DNA of 64,000 nt from JACCZX01 sp963829995 (GTDB lineage: Bacteria; Pseudomonadota; Gammaproteobacteria; Burkholderiales; Burkholderiaceae_F). Below are positions 36,402 through 45,670 of this stretch, in pieces. Positions within the stretch are counted from its first letter, which is position 1; every line of letters begins with the position of its first letter. Under the pieces are notes generated by a model. The model ran no database searches and was not told the origin of the DNA. It saw nothing but the letters and a program-made list of their open reading frames with translations. The stretch lies in contig CAWHKW010000005.1 of assembly GCA_963829995.1 (NCBI GenBank), forward strand, positions 167,151 through 231,150. Reading direction: 5' to 3'. A program made the translations under genes and the position numbers.

Positions 36402-36872
36402 CTAATTCGCCGGCGACGATCTGAACGCGAAGGCCTTGCCGTCAAGGAACAAGTATTCGACGCGCACGACGCGCTTGTTGCCTTCGGCCAAGCCATAACC
36501 GATCACTTCGATTCGGTCGCCAACCTTCGGGGGTTGGGAAAGGCCCCACTGCTGCATGCGCGAAAGCGGCGCGAACTCGACTTCCCACACGCCTGCCGCA
36601 TTCGCCGGCACTTGCGCCTTCTTCAGAATGCCGGCGGCATCGACAGACTGTTGCTGCGCCGGCAAAGTACGCGCTGCGAATCCGTCCGGCAGCTTGGTCG
36701 CGTCGACACGCAGCTTCGCTTCGGCGTGCGGGTTCTGCCACCGGACCTCGGTCAGGGTGCCGCTCAAATACAGCGGCTTGTCCTGGTCAAAGCTAGACCA
36801 GCCGTGATGCGCCAGCACCGGCGCAGCGAGCATCGCACCCGCAAGCAATTGAAGAACGTGACGACGCTTCAT
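36402..36872 (-). CDS. DUF6152-type exported protein
   Basis: 156-residue protein with an N-terminal signal (MKRRHVLQLLAGAMLAAPVLAHH; the paired Arg suggests Sec or Tat export) and a small beta-rich body (HHGWSSFDQDKPLYLSGTLTEVRWQNPHAEAKLRV.., ..PKVGDRIEVIGYGLAEG). The HHGW start of the mature part and the VxWxNPH motif are typical of DUF6152. The start ATG 36872 has a near-perfect AGGAGGTG site; a longer frame upstream is rejected. The gene follows a DUF6644 gene, and the two families often travel together. Function unknown. Confidence 0.83.
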   Translation of the reverse strand: MKRRHVLQLLAGAMLAAPVLAHHGWSSFDQDKPLYLSGTLTEVRWQNPHAEAKLRVDATKLPDGFAARTLPAQQQSVDAAGILKKAQVPANAAGVWEVEFAPLSRMQQWGLSQPPKVGDRIEVIGYGLAEGNKRVVRVEYLFLDGKAFAFRSSPAN

Positions 36873-36894
36873 GACACCTCCTAGATATAGACAA

Positions 36895-37359
36895 CTAAAT
36901 GTAGGCAATCAAGCGGCCACAGGTGATGACACCGAGCCAGAGCAGCAAGGAGAGCAAGGACTGCGCCTTGGCAACGCCGTCATGCAATAGGAGGCTGCGG
37001 CGTCGATGGAACCACCAGGCATTGGCTCCCGCCAGCAGGATCAAGCCCACCTTTATCTGAAACGCTGCGTTGAATGCAAGTTCGCTGGCGCTCGAAATCA
37101 ACATCAAGCCACCGGCGGCCGCCGCCACCATGAACGCCACAAGTGCGACCGGTACCGCCAGCCTCGCGAGCGGCGGCAACGGCACTGCCGGCGCAGCGCC
37201 GAACACTCGGAGCTCGAGCAACATCAAGGCACCGAACACGGTCGCGAACGCTGCAATGTGGATTGTTTCGAGCGCTGGATACGCCCACACCGAACGGCGA
37301 ACCGCTTCCGACAGCGGCCAGGCCTCGATCGCGGTGAGTGCTGCGCCTACTGCTGACAT
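36895..37359 (-). CDS. DUF6644-type four-helix membrane protein
   Basis: 154 residues with four hydrophobic helices (about 27-49, 63-86, 93-112 and 128-150). The conserved YPALETIHIAAFATVFGALMLLELRVFG contains a histidine in the first helix that might bind a cofactor such as haem; that is inference. Start ATG 37359 (MSAVGAALTAIEAWPLSEAVRRS) has GGGAG before it. Located between the HerA-like ATPase gene and the DUF6152 gene, all leftward, with 19-22 bp gaps. Function unknown. Confidence 0.78.
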   Translation of the reverse strand: MSAVGAALTAIEAWPLSEAVRRSVWAYPALETIHIAAFATVFGALMLLELRVFGAAPAVPLPPLARLAVPVALVAFMVAAAAGGLMLISSASELAFNAAFQIKVGLILLAGANAWWFHRRRSLLLHDGVAKAQSLLSLLLWLGVITCGRLIAYI

Positions 37360-37378
37360 GCAACGGCTCCCGCGTCGC

Positions 37379-38902
37379 CTAGCGCCGTCGCGCCCCCCCG
37401 AGTAATGACCCGAGTACGCCGCGCGTAATTTCACGCGCGATCGAAGAGCCGACCGACCGCGCCGCGCTTTTGCTCATCGCTTCGACCATCCCTTCACGTC
37501 GGCCGCCCCGGGGCCCCGTGGAGCCGAATAGGATGTCGCCCAGACCGCCCATGATGCCGCCGCCGGCGGGTGCTGGCTCGGCCGGCCCTGATTTGGCAGG
37601 CGCGCCTGTCGCCGGTGGCGCCGCGCGTTCAGCCCGCGCCTTCAGCATCTCGAACGCGGAGTCGCGATCGACGGTCTTCTCATAGACGCCGGCGACTATC
37701 GAATCCTTGACAAGCTGAGCCCGCTGTTCGGGCGTGATCGGACCGATTTGCGACCCTGGCGCCAATACCCATGCCCGCTCCGTGATGGCGGGTGTGCCCT
37801 TCGCGTCGAGGAAGCTCACCAGCGCCTCTCCGACTGCGAGCTCCAAAATCGCCTGCGCCGCATCGATCTTCGGATTGGCGCGCATCGTTTCGGCTACCGA
37901 CTTCACCGCCTTCTGGTCGCGCGGAGTAAACGCGCGCAACGCGTGCTGCACGCGGTTGCCGAGCTGGCCGAGTACCTTGTCCGGAATGTCGAGCGGATTC
38001 TGCGTCACGAAGAACACGCCGACGCCTTTGGAACGGATCAGCCTCACCACCTGTTCGACTTTCTCGAGCAAGGCCGCTGGCGCATCGTTGAACAGCAAAT
38101 GCGCCTCGTCGAAGAAGAACACCAGCTTCGGTTTGTCGCGATCCCCGACCTCGGGCAGATTCTCAAACAACTCGGCGAGCAGCCACAACAGGAAGCTTGC
38201 ATAAAGGCGCGGGTTGTTCATCATCTTGTCCGCAACCAGAATGTTGACCACGCCCTTGCCGTCGGCCGTCTGCATCAGATCGGCAATGTCGAGCATCGGC
38301 TCGCCGAAAAAGCGATCACCGCCCTGCTCCTCTAGCTGCAGCAGCCCGCGCTGAATCGCGCCGATCGACGCCGAAGACACGTTGCCGTATTGCGTCTTGA
38401 ATTGCGCCGCGTTGTCACCGACGTATTGCAGGATCGCGCGCAAATCCTTCAGATCGAGCAATAGCAGCCCGTTGTCGTCGGCGACCTTGAATACCAGCGA
38501 CAACACACCTTCCTGCGTCTCGTTCAGATTCAGCAGCCGCGCAAACAGCAGCGGCCCCATGTCGGACACGGTCGCACGCACCGGATGGCCCTGCTCGCCC
38601 CAGATGTCCCACAGCGTCACCGGACACGCTTGCCACTTCGGTTCAGGCAGCGAATGCTCAGTAAGCCGCGCCTTCATCTTGTCGCTCAACTTGCCCGCCG
38701 CCGCGATGCCCGTGAAATCACCTTTGATGTCCGCCATGAACACCGGCACGCCGATACCGGAAAAGCTCTCGGCCATTTTCTGCATCGTCACCGTCTTGCC
38801 GGTGCCGGTGGCGCCGGTAACGCAGCCGTGTCGATTTGCCAGCGCCGGCAGCAGCGCCAGTTCGGTGTCGCCCGACATTGCAATCACAAGCGGTTCAGCC
38901 AT
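37379..38902 (-). CDS. HerA/YjgR-like ATPase (DUF853 family)
   Basis: 507-residue ATPase of the HerA-FtsK superfamily. Walker A is GATGTGKT (30-37), Walker B is KLVFFFDEAHLLF (about 262-274), and the sensor/arginine region is FFVTQNPLDIPDKVLGQLGNRVQHALRAFTPRD. A low-complexity Ala/Pro/Gly-rich segment precedes the glycine-rich C-terminus. E. coli YjgR is the uncharacterised relative; DNA translocation is assumed from the fold. Divergent from yebC across 107 bp. Confidence 0.9.
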   Translation of the reverse strand: MAEPLVIAMSGDTELALLPALANRHGCVTGATGTGKTVTMQKMAESFSGIGVPVFMADIKGDFTGIAAAGKLSDKMKARLTEHSLPEPKWQACPVTLWDIWGEQGHPVRATVSDMGPLLFARLLNLNETQEGVLSLVFKVADDNGLLLLDLKDLRAILQYVGDNAAQFKTQYGNVSSASIGAIQRGLLQLEEQGGDRFFGEPMLDIADLMQTADGKGVVNILVADKMMNNPRLYASFLLWLLAELFENLPEVGDRDKPKLVFFFDEAHLLFNDAPAALLEKVEQVVRLIRSKGVGVFFVTQNPLDIPDKVLGQLGNRVQHALRAFTPRDQKAVKSVAETMRANPKIDAAQAILELAVGEALVSFLDAKGTPAITERAWVLAPGSQIGPITPEQRAQLVKDSIVAGVYEKTVDRDSAFEMLKARAERAAPPATGAPAKSGPAEPAPAGGGIMGGLGDILFGSTGPRGGRREGMVEAMSKSAARSVGSSIAREITRGVLGSLLGGARRR

Positions 38903-39009
38903 CGTTGCCTCGAGTCAGGTGTTTCGCAAAGCGTAGCCGAACCGGCACTTCACGGCTCACCAGGCACCGCTTGATACACTCGCGCCCCTTTCCGAACCGT
39001 AGATTTTCC

Positions 39010-39753
39010 ATGGCCGGCCATTCCAAGTGGGCCAATATCCAGCACCGCAAGAACCGCCAGGATGCCAAGCGCGGTTCTCTTTGGACCAAGATCATTCGTG
39101 AAGTCACCGTCGCCGCGCGCGACGGCGGCGCCGATCCGGGGATGAATCCGCGCTTGCGCCTGGCGCTTGAAAAGGCGCGCCTCGGCAACGTTCCCAAGGA
39201 CAAACTCACCGGAGCGATCCAGCGCGGAGCCGGCAAGCTCGAGGGCGTCACTTACGAAGAGATTCGCTACGAAGGGTATGGCATCGGCGGCGCTGCGCTG
39301 ATGATCGACGCGCTGACCGACAACCGCGTGCGGACCGTCGCCGAAGTGCGGCACGCCCTTGCAAAACACGGCGGCAACCTCGGTACCGATGGTTCAGTCG
39401 CGTTCAACTTCAAGCATTGCGGACAGTTGCTGTTTGCGCCCGGCACGTCGGAAGAAAAAGTGATGGACGTCGCGCTCGACGCCGGCGCTGAAGACGTGAT
39501 CGCCAACGACGATGGCACGGTTGAAGTGATCTCGGCGCCGGCCGACTTCGAAAAAGTTCGCACGGCACTCGACAGCGCGGGACTGAAGCCCGAACTCGCC
39601 GAAGTCACGATGAAACCGCTGGCAGAAACGGTATTGACCGGCGACGACGCCGACAAGATGCAGAAGCTGCTTGACATCCTTGAAGATCTCGACGACGTGC
39701 AACAGGTCTATACCACCGCCGCATTGGTAGGGCCTATTCACACTGAAACATGA
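39010..39753 (+). CDS. yebC: YebC/PmpR family regulatory protein
   Basis: Cytosolic protein of the TACO1/YebC family. Some members regulate transcription; recent work ties the family to relief of ribosome stalling at proline-rich sequences. Begins with the invariant MAGHSKWANIQHRKNRQDAKRG and contains RGAGKLEGVTYEEIRYEGYG and NLGTDGSVAFNF. 247 residues. The last eight or nine codons and the stop lie inside the left arm of the inverted-repeat element at 39728, so the C-terminal end (GPIHTET) may derive from that element. Upstream of purD. Confidence 0.95.
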   Translation: MAGHSKWANIQHRKNRQDAKRGSLWTKIIREVTVAARDGGADPGMNPRLRLALEKARLGNVPKDKLTGAIQRGAGKLEGVTYEEIRYEGYGIGGAALMIDALTDNRVRTVAEVRHALAKHGGNLGTDGSVAFNFKHCGQLLFAPGTSEEKVMDVALDAGAEDVIANDDGTVEVISAPADFEKVRTALDSAGLKPELAEVTMKPLAETVLTGDDADKMQKLLDILEDLDDVQQVYTTAALVGPIHTET

Positions 39754-39915
39754 GTGCGAAAGGCCGACTGCGGGATGCAGTGCTAGGCGTCGCGAGCGCC
39801 GTTGGTGCATACCAATCAGCGAGCGACAACGAAGCAATGCGCCCGCAAGCGGCCTTTCCCTTCCGGTTGGGGCGAAATGCCAACGCATCTCATGTTTCAG
39901 TGTGAATAGGCCCTA
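39728..39915. repeat. 188-bp palindromic element with 27-bp perfect inverted ends
   Basis: Arms 39728-39754 and 39889-39915 are exact reverse complements over 27 bp (left arm begins TAGGGCCTATTCACACTGAA). A second, imperfect pairing lies inside (about 39756-39784 with 39832-39860), and TTGGTGCATACCAA (39802-39815) forms the centre. The element fills the whole yebC-purD gap: the left arm holds the yebC stop codon and the right arm ends one base before the purD ATG. No target-site duplication is visible. It could be a non-autonomous mobile element or a structured mRNA spacer. Confidence 0.9.
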
Positions 39916-39916
39916 G

Positions 39917-41203
39917 ATGAAGCTGCTGGTGATCGGCGGCGGCGGTCGCGAGCACGCGCTCGCGTGGAGGCTGGCTCGCTCGGCACGCGTGCAGAGCATA
40001 TTCATCGCGCCCGGCAACGGTGGCACGGCGCGCGACAAGCGATTTCAGAACATTCCTTATGAAAGCAATGAAACGCTGGCGGACTTTGCGGAGCGCGCAG
40101 GTGTTGCCTTCACGGTAGTCGGACCCGAAGCTCCGCTCGCATCGGGCGTGGTCGATGTCTTTCGTTCGCGTGGCCTGCGCATCTTTGGCCCGACACGGGC
40201 TGCGGCGCAGCTGGAGAGTTCAAAGGATTTTGCCAAAGCATTCATGCAGCGCCATCGAATCCCGACGGCGCAACACCGGACGTTCACTGATGCCGCACTC
40301 GCTCGCGCCTATGTAAACGAGCGCGGTGCGCCCATCGTGATCAAGGCGGACGGGCTGGCCGCCGGTAAGGGTGTCGTCGTCGCGATGACAATCGATGAGG
40401 CCCTTGCGGCGATCGATTCGATGTTGATCGACAACAGCATGGGCGCAAGCGGTGCGCGCGTCGTCATCGAGGAATTTCTAACCGGCGAAGAAGCAAGCTT
40501 CATGGTCATGTCCGACGGCAAGAACGTGCTCGCGCTTGCCACCAGCCAGGATCACAAGCGCTTGCTGGACAACGACCGCGGGCCGAACACCGGCGGCATG
40601 GGCGCGTATTCGCCGGCTCCGGTCGTGACGCCAACGCTGCACGCCAAGGTGCTGCGGGAGATCATCATGCCGGCCATCAACGGCATGGCCTCCGAAGGCA
40701 ACCCATTCAGCGGATTCTTGTATGCCGGATTGATGATCGATCAACAGGGCGAAGCGAAGACGGTCGAATTCAACAGTCGCCTCGGCGATCCGGAAGCCGA
40801 GGTCATTTTGTTCCGTCTGCAGTCGAGCCTGGCATCTTTGATCGACGCTGCGATCGACGGCCGGCTCGATCGGGTCGAGGCCGAATGGGATCGCCGTACT
40901 GCGCTCGGAGTCGTGGTCGCGTCCGCCGGCTACCCGGACCGTCCGCGCAACGGCGATACGATCACGCGCTTGCCCAATGACGATGATGACTGCGTCACGT
41001 TTCACGCCGGCACGGCGCTCGAGGGTGAACAGCTCGTGACCCGCGGTGGCCGCGTGCTATGCGTCACGGCTCTTGGGGACACGGTGCGCGCGGCGCAGAG
41101 GCGCGCATACGAGGCGGTCGATAAAGTCGCGTTTGACGGTATGCAGTTTCGCCGCGACATCGGGCACCGCGCTCTCGGCCATCGCACCGAAAACAAACGT
41201 TAG
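39917..41203 (+). CDS. purD: Phosphoribosylamine-glycine ligase
   Basis: ATP-grasp enzyme joining phosphoribosylamine and glycine in purine synthesis; cytosolic monomer of 428 residues. Motifs: VIGGGGREHALAWRLA at the start, IKADGLAAGKGVVVA (ATP binding, about residues 143-157), LDNDRGPNTGGMGAYSPAP and VEFNSRLGDPEAEV. The region normally holding its ribosome site is the right arm of the 188-bp element (AATAGGCCCTAG before ATG), so that element may shape purD translation. Confidence 0.97.
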   Translation: MKLLVIGGGGREHALAWRLARSARVQSIFIAPGNGGTARDKRFQNIPYESNETLADFAERAGVAFTVVGPEAPLASGVVDVFRSRGLRIFGPTRAAAQLESSKDFAKAFMQRHRIPTAQHRTFTDAALARAYVNERGAPIVIKADGLAAGKGVVVAMTIDEALAAIDSMLIDNSMGASGARVVIEEFLTGEEASFMVMSDGKNVLALATSQDHKRLLDNDRGPNTGGMGAYSPAPVVTPTLHAKVLREIIMPAINGMASEGNPFSGFLYAGLMIDQQGEAKTVEFNSRLGDPEAEVILFRLQSSLASLIDAAIDGRLDRVEAEWDRRTALGVVVASAGYPDRPRNGDTITRLPNDDDDCVTFHAGTALEGEQLVTRGGRVLCVTALGDTVRAAQRRAYEAVDKVAFDGMQFRRDIGHRALGHRTENKR

Positions 41204-41211
41204 GATTGTCA

Positions 41212-43207
41212 ATGGCCGAGACGCCGTACACGGTAGAACAACACATCGCACTGAAGCGCGTGTCGGCGATTGCACCGTCGCCGGATGGCTCATGGCTCGC
41301 TGTAGCCGTGCAGCGGCTCGATCGCGATGGCGCCAAGTACGTGTCGGACTTGTGGAGAGTACCCACCGACGGTAACAGTGCGACGCAACTGACGCGCGGT
41401 GACAGCAAGGACAGCGCGCCGTGCTTCCGGCGCGACGGCGCGCTTGCGTTTCTGTCAAACCGGCCACCCAATGAAGTCAAGCCCGACGACGATGCTGACA
41501 AACGCACGCAGGTCTGGCTGTTGCCCGCCGCCGGCGGAGAGCCACATCAGTTGACCGATGAACCACTGGGCGTCGACGCGTTCAGGTTTGCGAAGAAGGC
41601 CGACCGACTGATCGTGCTGGCTTCGGTGCTCGACGGCGTCGAGCACGACAAGCAACGCGAAACCGCTAAGGAACGTGACGACAAAGGCTCGAGCGCGCGC
41701 CACTTTCGCAGCCAGCCCGTGCGGCATTGGGATCACTGGCTGCACGAAAACGACAACATGGCGAACACGCACGTGGTCGCGTATTCGCACGACGGAAAAA
41801 ACCGGATCGATCTGACGCCGGATGCGAAGCGAGAGATGTCGGTCGAGCCGGAATTCGACGTTTCCCCGGACGGCAGGCAAGTCGCGGTGACCTGGCAAAG
41901 CACCGGCGACGATCGGGAGACGGACACCGCGATTGCGTTGATCGATGTCGAGTCGAAGAACATGCGCATCGTCGGCGCTGCGACGAACAGCAATACCGAA
42001 TCGCCGCTGTATGCACCCGACGGCAAAACGCTCGCCGTGATCCACATGACGCGTTCGCCGAAGATCGTGTTTCGCCCGACCCTCGCATTGATCGATGTGG
42101 CTAATGGCGCGCTGCGCGAGGTAGCCAAAGACTTCGACGCATGGCCGCACATCGGCGATTGGTCGACCGACGGCAAGCGTCTGATCGTCGGCGCCGACGT
42201 GGCTGGTCATGTGCCGGTTTTCACAATAGATATTGCGAGCGGCAAGGTCGAAAGAATCACGTGCCGAGCGCGAGGGCGGCGGCCACACCGATCTGCACGC
42301 GCTTCCCGATGGCCGAATCGCGGGTATTCGCTCGACGTTTCTGGAACCGCCCGAAGCGTTCGTCGTCACCCCAGAACCCAATTCCCCGCCGCAGACGCTC
42401 GCGCGGATCTCGGGATACGACTATCCAGAGTGGGCTGAAGTCGAAAACCTCTGCACGAAGTCGACCGACGGTGTGGACGTGCAGTACTTCGTTGTCAAAC
42501 CGAAAAGTGCGCAAGGCCGCCGGCCGGCATTGCTTTGGATTCACGGCGGCCCGATCGGCATGACCGCCGATGCGTGGCATTGGCGCTGGAATCCGCTGCT
42601 AGCCGTCGCGCAGGGTTATGCCGTCGCGCAGCCGAATCCGCGCGGCTCGACCGGCTTTGGCCAGCCGTTCGTGCAAGGGATCTGGGGCAACGTGTGGGGC
42701 GACCAGTGCTACAAGGATTTGATGGCGGTCACCGACGCCATTGCTGCGCGCGCCGACGTTGATCCAAATCGAATGATGGCGATGGGTGGCAGCTTCGGCG
42801 GCTACATGACCAACTGGATCGGCACGCAGACGCAGCGCTTCAAGTGCCTGATCACGCATGCATGCGTGACGACGATGGCGCAATTTACGGGTACGACGGA
42901 CCATCCTGCCTGGTGGTACCTCGAAATGGGCGGCGAAGATCCCTACGCGGATCCTGCCGCATACGATCGCTACGCGCCGATCCGCCACATCAAGCAATGG
43001 AAAACACCGGCGTTGATTATTCACGGCGAGAAGGATTACCGTTGCCCGATCGGTGAAGGGCTAAACCTGTTCGAAGCGCTTCAGTACCACGGTGTGGCGT
43101 CGGAGATGCTGGTTTTTCCCGACGAGAATCACTGGATCATGAAGCCGCGCAACATCGTCGCTTGGTACGAGACGGTATTGGGCTTTATCAAGCGCCACCT
43201 TTCGTGA
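41212..43207 (+). CDS. S9 family prolyl-oligopeptidase/acylaminoacyl peptidase, apparent frameshift
   Basis: Serine peptidase with an N-terminal beta-propeller (about residues 1-350) and a C-terminal alpha/beta hydrolase domain. Catalytic Ser lies in MGGSFGGYM, Asp in HGEKDYRCP, His in DENHWI; LLWIHGGPIGM forms the oxyanion side. As given, the gene is split: the first frame reads ...ASGKVERIT and then turns to nonsense (ending 42438), while the frame one base on reads AEREGGGHTDLHALPDG... to the stop at 43207. Removing one base near 42260-42264 restores one 664-residue protein; the length is 3n+1. Start ATG 41212. The stop overlaps hemF by 4 bp. Confidence 0.85.
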
Positions 43208-44128
43208 CCGCAGAGTTTCTCGACAGTCAAAGCGTTCGCGAGTATCTGCTCGACCTGCAACAACGCATCGTCGACGCTTTCGAAGGGCTGGACGGCCAGC
43301 GTTTCCGTCACGATGTCTGGGAGAAGCCCGCCGATGCGCAACTCGGCGGCGGCGGCCTGACGCGCATTATCGAAAACGGCAATCTGCTCGAACGCGGCGG
43401 CGTCGGCTTCTCGCACGTCGTCGGCAAGGCGCTGCCTCCGTCGGCCAGCGCCCAACGGCCGGAACTGGCAGGACGACGCTTCGAAGCGCTCGGTGTATCG
43501 CTCGTATTTCATCCGCGCAACCCGCACGTGCCCACGGTACACATGAACGTCCGCTTCTTCATCGCGAAAGCTAAAGATGAGCGCGACATTTTCTGGTTCG
43601 GCGGCGGAATGGATCTGACGCCGTACTACGGGTATGAAGAGGACGCGCAGCACTTCCACGCGTCGTGCAAGCGCGCCCTCGAACCCTTCGGCGCAGACAA
43701 GTACCCGCGTTTCAAGAAATGGTGCGACGAGTATTTCTATTTGAAGCATCGTGACGAGCCGCGCGGCGTTGGTGGCGTGTTCTTCGATGACTTTCACGAA
43801 CCGGGGTTTCGCCCAAAGCTTCGCAATGCAGCGCGCGATTGGCGATGCATTTCTCGATGCGTATGTACCGATCGTCGAGCGCCGGCGCGATGTGCCGTAC
43901 GGCGAGCGCGAACGCGAGTTTCAAGCGTACCGGCGCGGCCGGTACGTTGAATTCAACCTCGTCTTTGATCGCGGCACGCTGTTCGGCCTGCAATCCGGCG
44001 GCCGCACCGAATCGATCCTGATGTCGCTGCCGCCGGTCGTGCACTGGAAATACGACTGGCAGCCTGAGCCCGGGACGCCCGAGGCGCGTTTGTATTCGGA
44101 TTTCCTGCGTCCGCGCGAATGGGTGTAG
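43204..44128 (+). CDS. hemF: Oxygen-dependent coproporphyrinogen III oxidase, apparent frameshift
   Basis: Aerobic haem-synthesis enzyme converting coproporphyrinogen III to protoporphyrinogen IX. It shows RGGVGFSHVVG, FHPRNPHVPTVHMNVRFF, WFGGGMDLTPYYGYEEDAQHFH and, in the second part, YGEREREFQAYRRGRYVEFNLVFDRGTLFGLQSGGRTESILMSLPP. The frame breaks after FFDDFHEPGF: a GGGG run at 43803-43806 has one base too many. With GGG the protein continues AQSFAMQRAIGDAFLDAYVPIVERRR and totals 307 residues, normal for HemF. Start GTG 43204 overlaps the S9 peptidase stop. The end overlaps nadD by 10 bp. Confidence 0.9.
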
Positions 44129-44778
44129 CGGGCGCACCGCTCGGACTGCTCGGCGGCAGTTTCGATCCGATTCATTTTGGTCATCTGCAACTGGCGCGCG
44201 ATGCTCTGAAACAGTTGCCGCTGGACGAAATACGCTTCATTCCGGCCGCGCAACCATGGCAGAAAGGTCCAATGACCGGCGCCGAACATCGTGCGCGAAT
44301 GGTTCAGTTGGCGATTGCGGGCGAGCCGCGTTTTGCGCTCGACATGCACGAGATCCAGCGTGGTGGAACAACGTTCACGATCGATACGCTGCGTGACCTC
44401 CGTTCAGCATTGCCCGACCGGCCGCTGGTGTTGATCATGGGCTCGGACCAGTTCGCACGCCTTGACACCTGGCACAGTTGGAAACAGATCATCGAAGCGG
44501 CCCATATTGCGGTGGCGCATCGCGCCGGCATCTCGCTGCAACCAGGCCCCGCTTTGCAGGCGGTCGTTGACCCGCATCGAGGGACCGTCGCGTCGATCGC
44601 AACGCGCACCGGCGGCAGCATCGTCGAGTTCGCGATGACGCCGGTCGAGGTGTCGGCCACCGAGGTTCGCCGTTTGCTGCAGGAACCCGCATCCACCGAA
44701 AGGGCGCAGCGTCTGTCCGTGATGGTCCCCCCGGTGGTGCTCGACTATATTGATTCGCATCACCTGTATCGGAATTAA
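44119..44778 (+). CDS. nadD: Nicotinate-nucleotide adenylyltransferase
   Basis: Makes nicotinate adenine dinucleotide from NaMN and ATP in NAD synthesis. 219 residues with the nucleotidyltransferase start LLGGSFDPIHFGHLQLARDAL, the FIPAAQPWQK segment, IMGSDQFARLDTWHSWKQI and the closing VSATEVRRLL (ISxTxIR type). Overlaps hemF by 10 bp and is followed at once by rsfS, as in most betaproteobacteria. Confidence 0.96.
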   Translation: MGVAGAPLGLLGGSFDPIHFGHLQLARDALKQLPLDEIRFIPAAQPWQKGPMTGAEHRARMVQLAIAGEPRFALDMHEIQRGGTTFTIDTLRDLRSALPDRPLVLIMGSDQFARLDTWHSWKQIIEAAHIAVAHRAGISLQPGPALQAVVDPHRGTVASIATRTGGSIVEFAMTPVEVSATEVRRLLQEPASTERAQRLSVMVPPVVLDYIDSHHLYRN

Positions 44779-44779
44779 T

Positions 44780-45184
44780 TTGGATATCAGAAAACTGCAG
44801 CGCTTGGTCGTCGATGCGCTCGAGGACGTCAAGGCGCAGAATATCGAGATCTTCAATACCACCGGCTTGTCGGACATGTTCGAGCGGGTGGTCATCGCAA
44901 GCGGCACGTCGAACCGCCAGACCCGCGCACTTGCATCCTCCGTGGTTGAAAAAGTTAAGGAAGCTGGCGGCGACATCGTCAGCGTCGAGGGGGCGGATGC
45001 CGGCGAATGGGTGCTGGTCGACTGTAACGACGTGATCGTGCACATCATGCAACCGGCTTATCGCGCCTACTACAACCTGGAAGAAATATGGGGTGGCAAG
45101 CCAGTGCACCTCAAGTCTTCCGCCGTAACGACGAAAAAGTCCTCAGGTAAAGCGAAAAGAGCGGCATCGCGCAGTGCGCGATGA
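44780..45184 (+). CDS. rsfS: Ribosome silencing factor RsfS
   Basis: Binds ribosomal protein uL14 and blocks subunit joining under starvation. The 134-residue product has the DUF143 core: LVVDALEDVKAQNIEIFNTTGLSDMFERVVIASGTSNRQTRALASSV, ..GEWVLVDCNDVIVHIMQPAYRAYYNLEEIWG. A basic Lys/Ser/Ala-rich tail follows. I assign the unusual TTG at 44780 (MDIRKLQRLV), with GGAATT upstream; an earlier TTG at 44750 would overlap nadD. Stop overlaps rlmH by 4 bp (ATGA). Confidence 0.92.
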   Translation: MDIRKLQRLVVDALEDVKAQNIEIFNTTGLSDMFERVVIASGTSNRQTRALASSVVEKVKEAGGDIVSVEGADAGEWVLVDCNDVIVHIMQPAYRAYYNLEEIWGGKPVHLKSSAVTTKKSSGKAKRAASRSAR

Positions 45185-45651
45185 GGATCACGATCGTCGC
45201 GGTGGGCCAGCGGCAGCCGGCGTGGGTTGACGCAGCGGTTAAAGAATATCTATCCCGGATTCCCGCCGAGTTTGAAGTGGAGTGCAAGCTTGTGAAAGCC
45301 GAAAGCCGCACCGGCAACGCCCCCGTCGCACGCCTGTTAAGCGCGGAGGCGGCGCGCGTTCGCGCTGCTGTGCCCCGCGGCTCATGCCTGATTGCGCTCG
45401 ATGAACGCGGCAAGGACTGGACGACGCGGCAACTCGCCGACTATCTGCAGCGCTCACGTGACTCCGCCGACGACGTTGCATTTGTAATCGGTGGTGCAGA
45501 CGGGCTCGATCCTGGTTTGAAGCACGAAGCTCGAATGCAGGTGCGCCTTTCGAGCATGACGCTGCCGCACGCTCTGGCCAAGGTGGTACTGGCCGAACAG
45601 CTCTATCGAGCCTGGTCGATGCTGGCCGGGCACCCCTACCATCGCGCGTAA
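45181..45651 (+). CDS. rlmH: 23S rRNA pseudouridine-1915 N3-methyltransferase RlmH
   Basis: SPOUT-fold methyltransferase acting on pseudouridine 1915 of 23S rRNA in the assembled ribosome. 156 residues, with LIALDERGKDWTTRQLADYL, the SAM-binding knot FVIGGADGLDPGLK and the C-terminal LAEQLYRAWSMLAGHPYHRA. Usual position after rsfS, with 4-bp overlap. Confidence 0.96.
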   Translation: MRITIVAVGQRQPAWVDAAVKEYLSRIPAEFEVECKLVKAESRTGNAPVARLLSAEAARVRAAVPRGSCLIALDERGKDWTTRQLADYLQRSRDSADDVAFVIGGADGLDPGLKHEARMQVRLSSMTLPHALAKVVLAEQLYRAWSMLAGHPYHRA

Positions 45652-45670
45652 GAATTTCTAGACAGCTGCA

